Assembly (NCBI RefSeq): GCF_003385215.1
Contig: NZ_PQHW01000058.1
Span: 1 to 43,580 of the forward strand
Reading direction: 5' to 3'
DNA length: 43,580 bases
Origin: Amycolatopsis thermalba
GTDB lineage: Bacteria > Actinomycetota > Actinomycetes > Mycobacteriales > Pseudonocardiaceae
Both the position numbers and the translations under genes were made by a program. Positions 7,842 to 15,029 of this stretch are shown in pieces (the stretch's first letter is position 1; each line of letters begins with the position of its first letter). The notes beneath the pieces were generated by a model. It ran no database searches. It had not been told where the DNA came from and was given only the letters and a program-made list of their open reading frames with translations.

Positions 7842-8626
7842 GCGCGGGAGTGGTCGTCGCGATCGCGGTCGGCGGATCGGTGCTGTTCATGGCTGCGTTC
7901 GGGTGGCTGATGATGCGGTTGCGCCGCAGGGAAGCCGGTGCCGCGGCGGTCGCCATCGGGAAGCTGCGGGCGGAGTTGCCACGGCGGGGGTGGACGTACG
8001 TCGAGCGCGACGATTCGCTGGCCGAGGCGTACAACCGGCAGGTCGAGCAGTTCTGGAGCCCGGAGCAGAGCCAGTTCTGGCGACCGAACCAGCCCGAATC
8101 GCGGTCCGGTTTCCAGCCCACCGCGCCGGACCCGCTGGAGCAGCACTTCATCCGGCCGCCGCGGGCGAGGAGCGCTCACGACGTCATCACCGGTACCCAC
8201 CGCGGCCGACCGTTCGTCGCGGCGACGCTCGAGGTCTTCTACCGGCATCACGTCCTCACGGAACTCTGCATCTGGGTGCGGACACCCGCGCCGCGTCCGC
8301 CGGTGTACGTGCGGCAGACCGTGGGAGTCGTCAGCAGGATCAACGCGGCCGTGGGGCAGGGCGACTTCCGCACCGGCAACCCGGCTTTCGACGACCGGTT
8401 CGATGCCAACGGCCCGGACGAGCGGTTCCTCGCCTACGCGATCACCCCGGCGCTGGCCGAGTTCCTGCTCACCGACCAGCGCAAGTTCCGCGGCTTCACG
8501 CTGTTCGCCGACCGCCTCGACGCCTTCGACCGGATTCGCGACCACCGGGACCCGGCTGAGCTGGTCCCCGCGCTCGACCTCCGCTGCGACATCCTCGACC
8601 GCATCCCCGCCGCTGCCTGGGCCTAG
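7838..8626 (+). CDS. Membrane-anchored protein of unknown function, 262 aa
   Basis: The protein starts at GTG inside the stop of the YbaB-like gene. Residues about 4-26 form one membrane helix (VVVAIAVGGSVLFMAAFGWL), followed by RRR and a soluble region of about 230 residues that should lie in the cytoplasm. The soluble part has FWSPEQSQFWRPNQPE and an alternating beta/alpha pattern (RPFVAATLEVFYRHHV, FRGFTLFADRLDAFDRI). It may bind a ligand or protein, but no catalytic motif is recognised. It closes the operon of secreted and chaperone-like proteins, so it may anchor or regulate them at the membrane. The family is not recognised. Confidence 0.6.
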   Translation: MSAGVVVAIAVGGSVLFMAAFGWLMMRLRRREAGAAAVAIGKLRAELPRRGWTYVERDDSLAEAYNRQVEQFWSPEQSQFWRPNQPESRSGFQPTAPDPLEQHFIRPPRARSAHDVITGTHRGRPFVAATLEVFYRHHVLTELCIWVRTPAPRPPVYVRQTVGVVSRINAAVGQGDFRTGNPAFDDRFDANGPDERFLAYAITPALAEFLLTDQRKFRGFTLFADRLDAFDRIRDHRDPAELVPALDLRCDILDRIPAAAWA

Positions 8627-8803
8627 GAGTTCCGATGCCCGGCCTCGTGGCCGTCTAAGCCCGGCGCGAGCGCCCGCTGCGTGCTCACCGACAAGGGCAA
8701 GCGCTACGGCGTCACTGCCACGGCCACCGGTGTCGCGAACGGTGGTGCCGATCACCACATCCAGATGGACGACCGGCCCCTCGCAAGCGGCTGGTTCGGC
8801 TGA
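8627..8803 (+). pseudogene. C-terminal remnant of a DUF4333 protein
   Basis: Directly after the stop at 8624-8626, and in the same frame, the sequence encodes RCPASWPSKPGASARC, then VLTDKGKRYGVTATATG and a tail with IQMDDRPL, ending TGA at 8801-8803. This matches the second half of DUF4333 domains (conserved Cys-Pro, Cys, LTD-G, Y-VTV and DDKP-like end). The signal peptide and first half are missing and there is no start codon. The stop is adjacent to the stop of the convergent IclR gene (TGATCA). Confidence 0.55.
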
Positions 8804-9571
8804 TCAGGCGCTTTCCGCCAGATGGGTCGACAGCGTGGCCGCCGTCGCCTGGACCAGGGGGGCTATTCGCGCCACCGCCTCCCTCGTCAGCCGTCCCGAG
8901 GGGCCGGACACCGAGACCGCCGCGGGGGCCGGTGTGCCGGTCAGCGGGACCGCCACGCAGCGCACCCCCAGCTCCTGCTCGCTCTCGTCCACCGCGTAGC
9001 CCTGCGCCGCCACCTGGGTCAGGTGCGCCAGCAGCTCGTCCGGGTCGGTGAACGTGTGCTCGGTGTACGCGGGCATCCCCGTGCGGTCCAGCAGCGCCCG
9101 CACGTCCTCCGGCGGCAGCTGCGACAGGATCGCCTTCCCGACGCCCGTCCCGTGCGGCAGGACCCGGCGGCCGACCTCGGTGAACATCCGCATCGAGTGC
9201 TTCGACGGCACCTGCGACACGTACACCACCTCGTCGCGCTCCAGGACCGCCAGGTTCGCCGTCTCGCCGGTCGCCTCGACCAGCTCCGCCAGCAGGGGGC
9301 GCGCCCACGTGCCGAACTGCATGCTCGCGTGCTCGCCCAGGCGGATCAACCGCGCCCCCAGCGCGTACTTCCGGTTCGTGTTCTGCCGCACGTAACCGAG
9401 CTGCACCAGCGTGCGGATCAGGCGGTGGATCGTCGGCATCGGCAGGCCCGACGTGGCCGCCAGCTCGGACAGGCTGGCCTCGCCGCCGGTGTCGGCCAGC
9501 CGCTCGAGCAGCTCGAACGCGCGGCGCAGCGACTGGACCCCGCCGTCTCGTCCCGCCTTCTCCTCGGCCAC
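8804..9571 (-). CDS. IclR-family regulator, AllR-like
   Basis: This 255-residue regulator has an N-terminal winged HTH (about 15-75: LLERLADTGGEASLSELAA, then GLPMPTIHRLIRTLVQLGYV). A C-terminal IclR effector domain with the conserved LPHGTGVGKAIL and VDESEQELGVRCVAVP stretches follows. The GTG at 9569-9571 is preceded by GAGGGAG. It is divergent from malate synthase. In Streptomyces coelicolor the IclR-type AllR sits near aceB and the allantoin genes and represses them, so a glyoxylate- or allantoin-responsive repressor of aceB is likely here. That role is an inference; the allantoin genes lie 16 kb away in this window. Confidence 0.85.
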   Translation of the reverse strand: MAEEKAGRDGGVQSLRRAFELLERLADTGGEASLSELAATSGLPMPTIHRLIRTLVQLGYVRQNTNRKYALGARLIRLGEHASMQFGTWARPLLAELVEATGETANLAVLERDEVVYVSQVPSKHSMRMFTEVGRRVLPHGTGVGKAILSQLPPEDVRALLDRTGMPAYTEHTFTDPDELLAHLTQVAAQGYAVDESEQELGVRCVAVPLTGTPAPAAVSVSGPSGRLTREAVARIAPLVQATAATLSTHLAESA

Positions 9572-9586
9572 CGCGACTCCCTCACA

Positions 9587-9615
9587 TTGAGCTTCCGCTA
9601 TGTAGAAACTATAGT
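9587..9615 (+). promoter_or_regulatory. Predicted aceB promoter
   Basis: TTGAGC (9587-9592), 17-base spacer, TATAGT (9610-9615). Transcription would start near 9622, giving a leader of about 40 bases with a GGGAG ribosome site before ATG 9662. The element overlaps the oppositely directed promoter of the IclR gene almost completely. Confidence 0.6.
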
Positions 9616-9627
9616 CCGGGATGTAAA
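9599..9627 (-). promoter_or_regulatory. Predicted promoter of the IclR gene
   Basis: On the minus strand TTTACA (9622-9627) and TACATA (9599-9604) are 17 bases apart. The start would fall near 9592, about 20 bases before the GTG. It shares its DNA with the aceB promoter. Confidence 0.55.
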
Positions 9628-9630
9628 AAC
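9600..9630. repeat. Direct repeat ATGTAGAAAC / ATGTAAAAAC, 21-bp phase; candidate IclR operator
   Basis: ATGTAGAAAC (9600-9609) and ATGTAAAAAC (9621-9630) differ at one base and are exactly two helical turns apart, on the same DNA face. They flank the aceB -10 box and cover the -10 and -35 of the IclR gene. Part of the similarity may come from promoter elements. Confidence 0.45.
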
Positions 9631-9661
9631 CGAACCGCAAGTCTTCTTGGGAGTGTTCCGC

Positions 9662-11236
9662 ATGGCTGACGTCGAGGTGCTCGGTGGCTCCGTCGAGCGA
9701 GGCGACGAGATCCTGACCCGGGAAGCGCTGGACTTCCTGGCCGGGCTGCACGAGAACTTCGCGGCTCGCCGTGACGAGCTGCTCGCCGCCCGTGCCAAGC
9801 GGCGCGAGGAGGCCAAGCGCACCGGGCGCCTGGACTTCCTCCCCGAGACCAAGGAGATCCGCGAGGGCGACTGGCGCGTCGCCGAGGCGCCGCTGGCCCT
9901 GCGCGACCGCCGCGTGGAGATCACCGGCCCGACCGACCGCAAGATGACGATCAACGCCCTCAACTCGGGCGCCAAGGTGTGGCTGGCCGACTTCGAGGAC
10001 GCCAACACCCCGCACTGGCACAACGTCGTCGGCGGCCAGGTCAACCTGTACGACGCGATCCGCGGCACCATCGAGCTGGACTCGAACGGCAAGCACTACG
10101 AGCTGCGCAAGGACATCGACCTGGCGACGATCGTGGTGCGCCCCCGCGGCTGGCACCTCGACGAGCACAACCTGACCTTCGGCGGCCGCAAGGGCGTCGG
10201 CGCGCTGGTCGACTTCGGCCTGTACTTCTTCCACAACGCGAAGGAGCTGCTGGAGCGCGGCAAGGGCCCGTACTTCTACCTGCCGAAAATGGAGAGCCAC
10301 CTCGAGGCCCGCCTGTGGAACGACGTGTTCACCCACGCCGAGAAGACGCTGGGCATCGAGCACGGCACCGTCCGCGCGACCGTCCTGATCGAGACCATCC
10401 CGGCCGCGTTCGAGATGGAGGAGATCCTCTACGAGCTGCGCGAGCACGCCTCCGGCCTCAACGCCGGCCGCTGGGACTACCTGTTCAGCGTCATCAAGTA
10501 CTTCCGCGACGCGGGCGAGAAGTTCGTGCTGCCGGACCGCAACAGCGTCACCATGACCGCGCCGTTCATGCGTGCCTACACCGAGCTGCTGGTCCGCACC
10601 TGCCACAAGCGCGGCGCGTTCGCGATCGGCGGCATGGCCGCGTTCATCCCGAGCAAGGACCCCGAGGTCAACGAGAACGCCTCGAAGAAGGTCCACGCCG
10701 ACAAGGCGCGCGAGGCCAACGACGGCTTCGACGGCTCCTGGGTCGCGCACCCGGGCATGGTCGAGCTGTGCAAGGAGGAGTTCGACAAGGTCCTCGGCGA
10801 CAAGCCGAACCAGCTCGACCGGCTGCGTGAGGACGTGTCGGTGACCGCCGACCAGCTGCTCGACGTGGCCAGCACCGAGGGCGGCGCCACCGAGGCCGGC
10901 CTGCGTGGCGCGGTCGACGTCGGTGTCCGCTACATCGCTTCCTGGCTGGGCGGCAACGGCGCGGCCGGCATCCACAACCTGATGGAGGACGCCGCGACCG
11001 CGGAGATCTCGCGGTCGCAGATCTGGCAGTGGGTGCAGAACGGCACTCAGCTCGACAACGGCCAAAAGGTCACCCGCGAGCTGGTGAAGTCGGTGCTCGA
11101 CGACGTGCGCAAGGAGCTCGACGGCCAGATCGCCGCCGACCTGCTCACCCCGGCGGTCGAGATCTTCGAGGAGGTCGCGCTCGCCGACGAGTTCGTCGAC
11201 TTCCTGACCCTGCCCGCCTACGAGCGGATCAAGTAA
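9662..11236 (+). CDS. aceB: Malate synthase A
   Basis: Condenses glyoxylate with acetyl-CoA to malate in the cytoplasm. The 524 residues match the usual length of the A form. They carry VWLADFEDANTPHW (Asp/Glu near the active site), VRPRGWHLDE, the signature region ASGLNAGRWDYLFSVIKYF, and the C-terminal NGAAGIHNLMEDAATAEISR block. The ATG has GGGAG 8 bases upstream. No isocitrate lyase gene is nearby. The glyoxylate may therefore come from purine breakdown (allantoate to ureidoglycolate) as much as from isocitrate, consistent with the IclR/AllR-like divergent partner. The next gene starts 2 bases after the stop, so the two form an operon. Confidence 0.95.
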   Translation: MADVEVLGGSVERGDEILTREALDFLAGLHENFAARRDELLAARAKRREEAKRTGRLDFLPETKEIREGDWRVAEAPLALRDRRVEITGPTDRKMTINALNSGAKVWLADFEDANTPHWHNVVGGQVNLYDAIRGTIELDSNGKHYELRKDIDLATIVVRPRGWHLDEHNLTFGGRKGVGALVDFGLYFFHNAKELLERGKGPYFYLPKMESHLEARLWNDVFTHAEKTLGIEHGTVRATVLIETIPAAFEMEEILYELREHASGLNAGRWDYLFSVIKYFRDAGEKFVLPDRNSVTMTAPFMRAYTELLVRTCHKRGAFAIGGMAAFIPSKDPEVNENASKKVHADKAREANDGFDGSWVAHPGMVELCKEEFDKVLGDKPNQLDRLREDVSVTADQLLDVASTEGGATEAGLRGAVDVGVRYIASWLGGNGAAGIHNLMEDAATAEISRSQIWQWVQNGTQLDNGQKVTRELVKSVLDDVRKELDGQIAADLLTPAVEIFEEVALADEFVDFLTLPAYERIK

Positions 11237-11238
11237 CC

Positions 11239-12444
11239 GTGGCCGGACGGCTCACCGGGGACGTGTACGCGGGCATCGACGCGCGCTTGTCCGAAGTGGA
11301 CGCGCGGGTCGTGGCGCGGTACCCCGGTGAGCCGTCCGGGCGGCAGCCGGTGCACACGGTCTACGTGCCGGCGCACCGGTACACCCCCGACCTGGCCGCC
11401 CGCTGGGGCGAGCAGGCGCGGGCGGTGTTCGACTCCGACGGCGACGCGCTCGGGCTGGACCCGGCCGTGGCCGAGCGGGTGCGACGCAAGCTGGTCACCG
11501 AGCCGATCGAAGACCTGCGGATCGACTTCGAGGACGGCTACGGCCGCCCCGGCGACGACACCGAGGACGAAGCGGCTCTCACGGCCGGCCGCGTGATCGC
11601 GGAGAACCCGGCCACGCCGTTCTGCGGCATCCGGTTCAAGAGCTTCGAGCGCGCGACCCGCCGTCGTGGCATCCGGACGCTGGACGTGTTCCTGTCCGGG
11701 CTGCTGGAGCACGGCAAGCTGCCGGCCGGGTTCGTGGTGACGCTGCCGAAGGTGACGGCGGTCGAGCAGGTCGGCGCCGCCGCCGAGGTGCTCGGTCACC
11801 TGGAGGCGGCCTACGGGCTCCCGGACGGCGCGCTGCGGTTCGAAGTGCAGATCGAGACCGCGCAGTCCATCGTGGACAGTGAGGGGCGGGTCGCGGTGGC
11901 CCGGATCGTGCAGGCCGCCGAGGGCCGGTGCAGCGGGCTGCACTACGGCACCTACGACTACAGCGCCGGGCTGGGCATCGCCGCGGAGCACCAGAGCATG
12001 GATCACCCCGTGGCCGACTTCGCGAAGGCGTTCATGCAGGTCAGCGCCGCGGGGACCGGGGTTCGGCTCTCCGACGGATCCACGAACAGGCTCCCGGTGG
12101 GGGAGGCGTTGCTGCCCGCGTGGCGCGAGCACCTGCGCCTCGTGCGGCGGTCTCTGGAGCGCGGCTTCTACCAAGGCTGGGACCTGCACCCGCACCAGCT
12201 GCCGACCCGCTTCGCCGCGACGTACGCCTTCTTCCGCGAGGGCCTGCCCGCGGCGGCGGCCCGGCTGCGGGACTACGCGTCGCAGGTGGACAGCGGCGTC
12301 CTCGACGAGCCGGCCACCGCCCGGGCGCTGGCTGGTTTCCTGTTGCGCGGCCTGGATTGCGGCGCCACCGACACCGCCGAAGTCGAAAACCTGACCGGCC
12401 TGACCCGCGACCACCTGGAGAGCTACGCGACCCCCCGCGGCTGA
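11239..12444 (+). CDS. HpcH/HpaI-CitE-like aldolase (DUF6986 type), 401 aa
   Basis: TIM-barrel protein of the citrate lyase beta/HpcH aldolase superfamily. Visible features are IDFEDGYG (about 95-102), FKSFE, the metal-ligand segment VQIETAQSI and the later GTYDYSAGLGI, which supplies an acidic ligand in CitE-type enzymes. It is longer than CitE (about 290 residues), matching the actinobacterial DUF6986 group. The GTG lies 2 bases after the aceB stop. Coupling to malate synthase suggests cleavage or formation of a malyl- or 2-oxoacid-type compound feeding or draining glyoxylate; the reaction is not established. Homologues are sometimes misnamed phosphoenolpyruvate kinase. A repeat array and hairpin follow. 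Confidence 0.75.
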   Translation: MAGRLTGDVYAGIDARLSEVDARVVARYPGEPSGRQPVHTVYVPAHRYTPDLAARWGEQARAVFDSDGDALGLDPAVAERVRRKLVTEPIEDLRIDFEDGYGRPGDDTEDEAALTAGRVIAENPATPFCGIRFKSFERATRRRGIRTLDVFLSGLLEHGKLPAGFVVTLPKVTAVEQVGAAAEVLGHLEAAYGLPDGALRFEVQIETAQSIVDSEGRVAVARIVQAAEGRCSGLHYGTYDYSAGLGIAAEHQSMDHPVADFAKAFMQVSAAGTGVRLSDGSTNRLPVGEALLPAWREHLRLVRRSLERGFYQGWDLHPHQLPTRFAATYAFFREGLPAAAARLRDYASQVDSGVLDEPATARALAGFLLRGLDCGATDTAEVENLTGLTRDHLESYATPRG

Positions 12445-12449
12445 CCGCA

Positions 12450-12590
12450 GAACTCGCGCGCCGGAGCGTGGGACTCGCGCGCCGGAACGTGGAACTCGCG
12501 CGCCGGAACGTGGGACTCGCGCGCCGGAATGTGGGACTCGCGCGCCGGAACGTGGGACTCGCGCGCCGGAGCGTGGGACTCGCGCGGTGG
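12450..12590. repeat. Tandem array of seven 21-bp units
   Basis: The core ACTCGCGCGCCGGAACGTGG recurs with exact 21-base phase at 12452, 12473, 12494, 12515, 12536, 12557 and 12578. Units differ by single bases (GAAC/GAGC/GAAT, GGG/GGA), and the last is truncated. Because 21 is a multiple of 3, all frames stay open and read as 7-residue repeats, which is not evidence of coding. Downstream, GTGAGTTCTGCGTTC occurs twice, also 21 bases apart (12614, 12635), in inverted relation to the first unit. Confidence 0.85.
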
Positions 12591-12607
12591 GTGCGAGTCC
12601 CACGCTC
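12569..12607. terminator. 15-bp perfect hairpin between convergent genes
   Basis: GAGCGTGGGACTCGC (12569-12583), 9-base loop GCGGTGGGT, GCGAGTCCCACGCTC (12593-12607). It is built from the last repeat unit and an inverted copy. It sits between the aldolase gene (plus) and the hydrolase gene (minus), so it is probably a bidirectional terminator. Confidence 0.7.
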
Positions 12608-12647
12608 CTGGCGGTGAGTTCTGCGTTCGTGCGGGTGAGTTCTGCGT

Positions 12648-13448
12648 TCAGGTCAGGAAGTCCAGCAGGGTCGCGGTCAGTGCGGCCGGTGCGTCCTCCT
12701 GCACCAGGTGTCCGGCGCCGGGGAACAGCTTCAGCCGCGCGCCGGGGATCCGGGATGCCAGGTCCTTGCCCTGCTCGGCGGGGATCCACTCGTCCGCCTC
12801 GCCCCAGCCGACCAGCACCGGCAGGTCCAGGGAGCCCAGCAGCGGCTCGATCTCGTCGGTGAACCGCTGGTCCGCCTGCGCGATCTGGCGGTAGTACGCG
12901 GCCTGCCCCTCCGCGCCGAGCCACGGCGCGACCAGGTCGTCGAGCCCCCCGCCGCGCAGGCCCGGGGCGGAAGCGGTCGCCGTCTGGGTGCGCACGATCG
13001 CCTCGTGCAGGTGCGACGGCAGCCGCTCGAACACCGCCGGGTTGTCGCGCACCAGGCGGAAGAACGACGTCCCCCACGGCGCGATCGCCACGGCGTCCAC
13101 CAGCGCCAGCCGCTGGTACCGCGCGCCGTGCAGCAGGTGCGCCCGCAGCGCGACCACCCCGCCGAAGTCGTGCGCCACCACCGACGGCGACTCCAGCCCC
13201 CAGTGCTCCAGCAACGCCGCGAACACCGAAGCCTGCGTCCCCAGCGACACGTCCTGACCGGCCCGTTTCTCGGACTGCCCGTACCCCAGCATGTCCCACA
13301 CGAACACCTCGTGCCGCTCGCTCAGCGCGGCCGCGATGTCCCGCCACACGTACGACGAAAACGGCGTCCCGTGCAGCAACACGACCGGCGGGCCCGAACC
13401 CGAGGAAGCCCAGCGCACGGTCCCGCCCGATGTCTCGAATCGCTCCAT
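12648..13448 (-). CDS. Alpha/beta hydrolase, haloalkane dehalogenase/epoxide hydrolase-like, 266 aa
   Basis: Alpha/beta-hydrolase fold enzyme. The oxyanion-hole segment is HGTPFSSYVW (about 26-35). The nucleophile elbow AHDFGG carries Asp instead of Ser, the type found in haloalkane dehalogenases and epoxide hydrolases. The acid is in GEADEWIP and the catalytic His in PGAGHLVQEDAP. The substrate is unknown. The ATG at 13448 is chosen because similarity starts there, although the frame continues upstream. It lies 26 bases downstream of the PucR regulator gene on the same strand, so the two may be cotranscribed. A link to purine breakdown is not evident. Confidence 0.8.
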   Translation of the reverse strand: MERFETSGGTVRWASSGSGPPVVLLHGTPFSSYVWRDIAAALSERHEVFVWDMLGYGQSEKRAGQDVSLGTQASVFAALLEHWGLESPSVVAHDFGGVVALRAHLLHGARYQRLALVDAVAIAPWGTSFFRLVRDNPAVFERLPSHLHEAIVRTQTATASAPGLRGGGLDDLVAPWLGAEGQAAYYRQIAQADQRFTDEIEPLLGSLDLPVLVGWGEADEWIPAEQGKDLASRIPGARLKLFPGAGHLVQEDAPAALTATLLDFLT

Positions 13449-13474
13449 GCCCGGGACGTTACCAGCTAGCCGGA

Positions 13475-14929
13475 CTAGACGGTAACCAGAAGCGCGAGGT
13501 ACACGTCCACCTGGGCGACGAAGTCGTTGAGGTCCACGCCGAGCAGCTCCGAGGCCCGCGCGATCCGGTACCGCAGCGTGTTGACGTGGACGTGCAGCGC
13601 CCGCGCCGCCGCTGTCGGCGAGCTGGAGCACTCCAGGTAGACCCGCACGGTGTGCACGAGGTCCGTGCCCTGTGCCGCGTCGTAGGCGAGCAGCGGCCCG
13701 AGCACCCGCGCCCGCACCGAGCGGCGCAGCTCGTCCGGCGCGCCGGCGGCCAGCAGCTGGTGCACCGCGATGTCCTCGCCCGCGACCAGCTCGATCCGCC
13801 CGCCGCGCCGGGCCGCCAGCTCGACCGCGTGGCGGGCCTCCTGCGTCGCGCCGTGCAGGCCCTCGACCGACGCCGGCCCGCCGGACCCCAGGCGGAACCG
13901 CGACAACGACATCAGCCGGTCCAGCCGCGCCAGCGCCTCACCGGCCGCGCGCATCCAGTTCCCCGGCCCGGCCACCAGCGCGTAGGCGTCCTCGCCGACG
14001 ACGCCGACCACCGGTCGCGCGCCGGCGAGGAGTTCGGCCAGCACCTCCGCCGCCAGGTCCGGGTCGTCGTCCGGCGCCCGCGCGAGCAGCACCCGGATCT
14101 CGGCGTCCGAGGGCAGGCCGGACGCGGCGCCGGCGCCCGTGACCGGGCTCCCGTCGGCGAGCGCCTGGAGCAGCGGTTCGGCGGCGCGGCCCGCCATGCG
14201 CCGCACCTGGTCCGCCCGTGCCCGCGCCAGCCGCACCAGCTCGGCCAGCTCTCCGGCCAGCTCACCCGGCTCGGGGTGCCCGACCGCCAGCAGCCACGGC
14301 ACCGCGAAGCTCCCGCCGACCGGGAGCAGCGCGTACCCGTCGTGGACCGTCACGTCCCGGCCGGGCACGACGTGCGCGACCAGGTCCGCCGGTGGCGGTT
14401 CGGCCGTGCCCGCGACCACCCGGCCCGTCCCGGACAGCACCCAGCACGGCGCGCCCAGTTCGACCGCGCCCTGCCGCAGCAGCGCGGGCAGCGAGATGTC
14501 CTCGGTCGCCGCGGCCAGCAAGCGTTTGCGGGCACCGCCCGGCTCCCGGCCCCGCGCCGCGGCCAGCTCCAGCACCACGCGCTCGGTGATCACCGCGAAC
14601 GACAGGTCGGCGGGCACCTCCAGCAGCGGGATCCGGTGCTGCGCGCACGCCTGCACCACGTCCGGCGGAATCCCGCCGGTGTCCGCGCCGGACGCGGCGA
14701 GCGCGACCACCGCGGCCCGGGCGAGCGCGGCGACGAACGGCCGTGCGTCCCCCGGCTGCCGCCACCACAGCAGCCCGCTCAGGACGACCTCGCCCGCCGA
14801 GACGTACCGGCTCGGATCGGGCAGCTCGGTCACGTAGATCCGGCTGACTTCGCGCCCGAGCAGCCCGGCGCCGGTGCGCAGCCGCAGCCGCAGTTCCGGG
14901 ATCTCCAGCAGTGTTTTCACCGTCGTCAT
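13475..14929 (-). CDS. PucR-family transcriptional regulator, 484 aa
   Basis: The N-terminal PucR domain (about 1-125: VKTLLEIPELRLRLRTGAG, then SRIYVTELPDPSRYVSAGEVVLS) is followed by a central GGDEF-like region and a C-terminal HTH_30. The last part contains VRVYLECSSSPTAAARALHV and HVNTLRYRIARASELLGVDL, the usual DNA-binding end of CdaR/PucR proteins. PucR-type regulators control purine catabolism in Bacillus and Streptomyces. This one is divergent from the xanthine dehydrogenase operon with about 100 bases between, so it probably regulates that operon. The ATG at 14929 is preferred to an upstream TTG. The effector is not known. Confidence 0.88.
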   Translation of the reverse strand: MTTVKTLLEIPELRLRLRTGAGLLGREVSRIYVTELPDPSRYVSAGEVVLSGLLWWRQPGDARPFVAALARAAVVALAASGADTGGIPPDVVQACAQHRIPLLEVPADLSFAVITERVVLELAAARGREPGGARKRLLAAATEDISLPALLRQGAVELGAPCWVLSGTGRVVAGTAEPPPADLVAHVVPGRDVTVHDGYALLPVGGSFAVPWLLAVGHPEPGELAGELAELVRLARARADQVRRMAGRAAEPLLQALADGSPVTGAGAASGLPSDAEIRVLLARAPDDDPDLAAEVLAELLAGARPVVGVVGEDAYALVAGPGNWMRAAGEALARLDRLMSLSRFRLGSGGPASVEGLHGATQEARHAVELAARRGGRIELVAGEDIAVHQLLAAGAPDELRRSVRARVLGPLLAYDAAQGTDLVHTVRVYLECSSSPTAAARALHVHVNTLRYRIARASELLGVDLNDFVAQVDVYLALLVTV

Positions 14930-14992
14930 CAGGGTTGTAGGAAAGCACAAACGCGGGCCCGCACGCTGCTGTCGGTTCGTACTGCGCTGCCG

Positions 14993-15022
14993 TTGCCGGT
15001 GCCCCCGTCACAGGCGTCTACT
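14993..15022 (+). promoter_or_regulatory. Possible promoter of the xdh operon
   Basis: TTGCCG (14993-14998), 18 bases, TCTACT (15017-15022), ending 7 bases before the xdhB ATG with no Shine-Dalgarno sequence. This suggests a leaderless start. A perfect GCGGGCCCGC palindrome at 14953-14962 lies in the same divergent region and could be a regulator site. Confidence 0.35.
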
Positions 15023-15029
15023 GCTATCC

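Noticed and set aside
12450..12590. CRISPR array
   Set aside because: Units are contiguous 21-bp tandem copies with no unique spacers, and no cas genes are present.
12450..12617. Peptide made of 7-residue repeats (LARRNVG)
   Set aside because: All frames stay open because the unit is 21 bases; there is no start or ribosome site, and the region lies between convergent genes.
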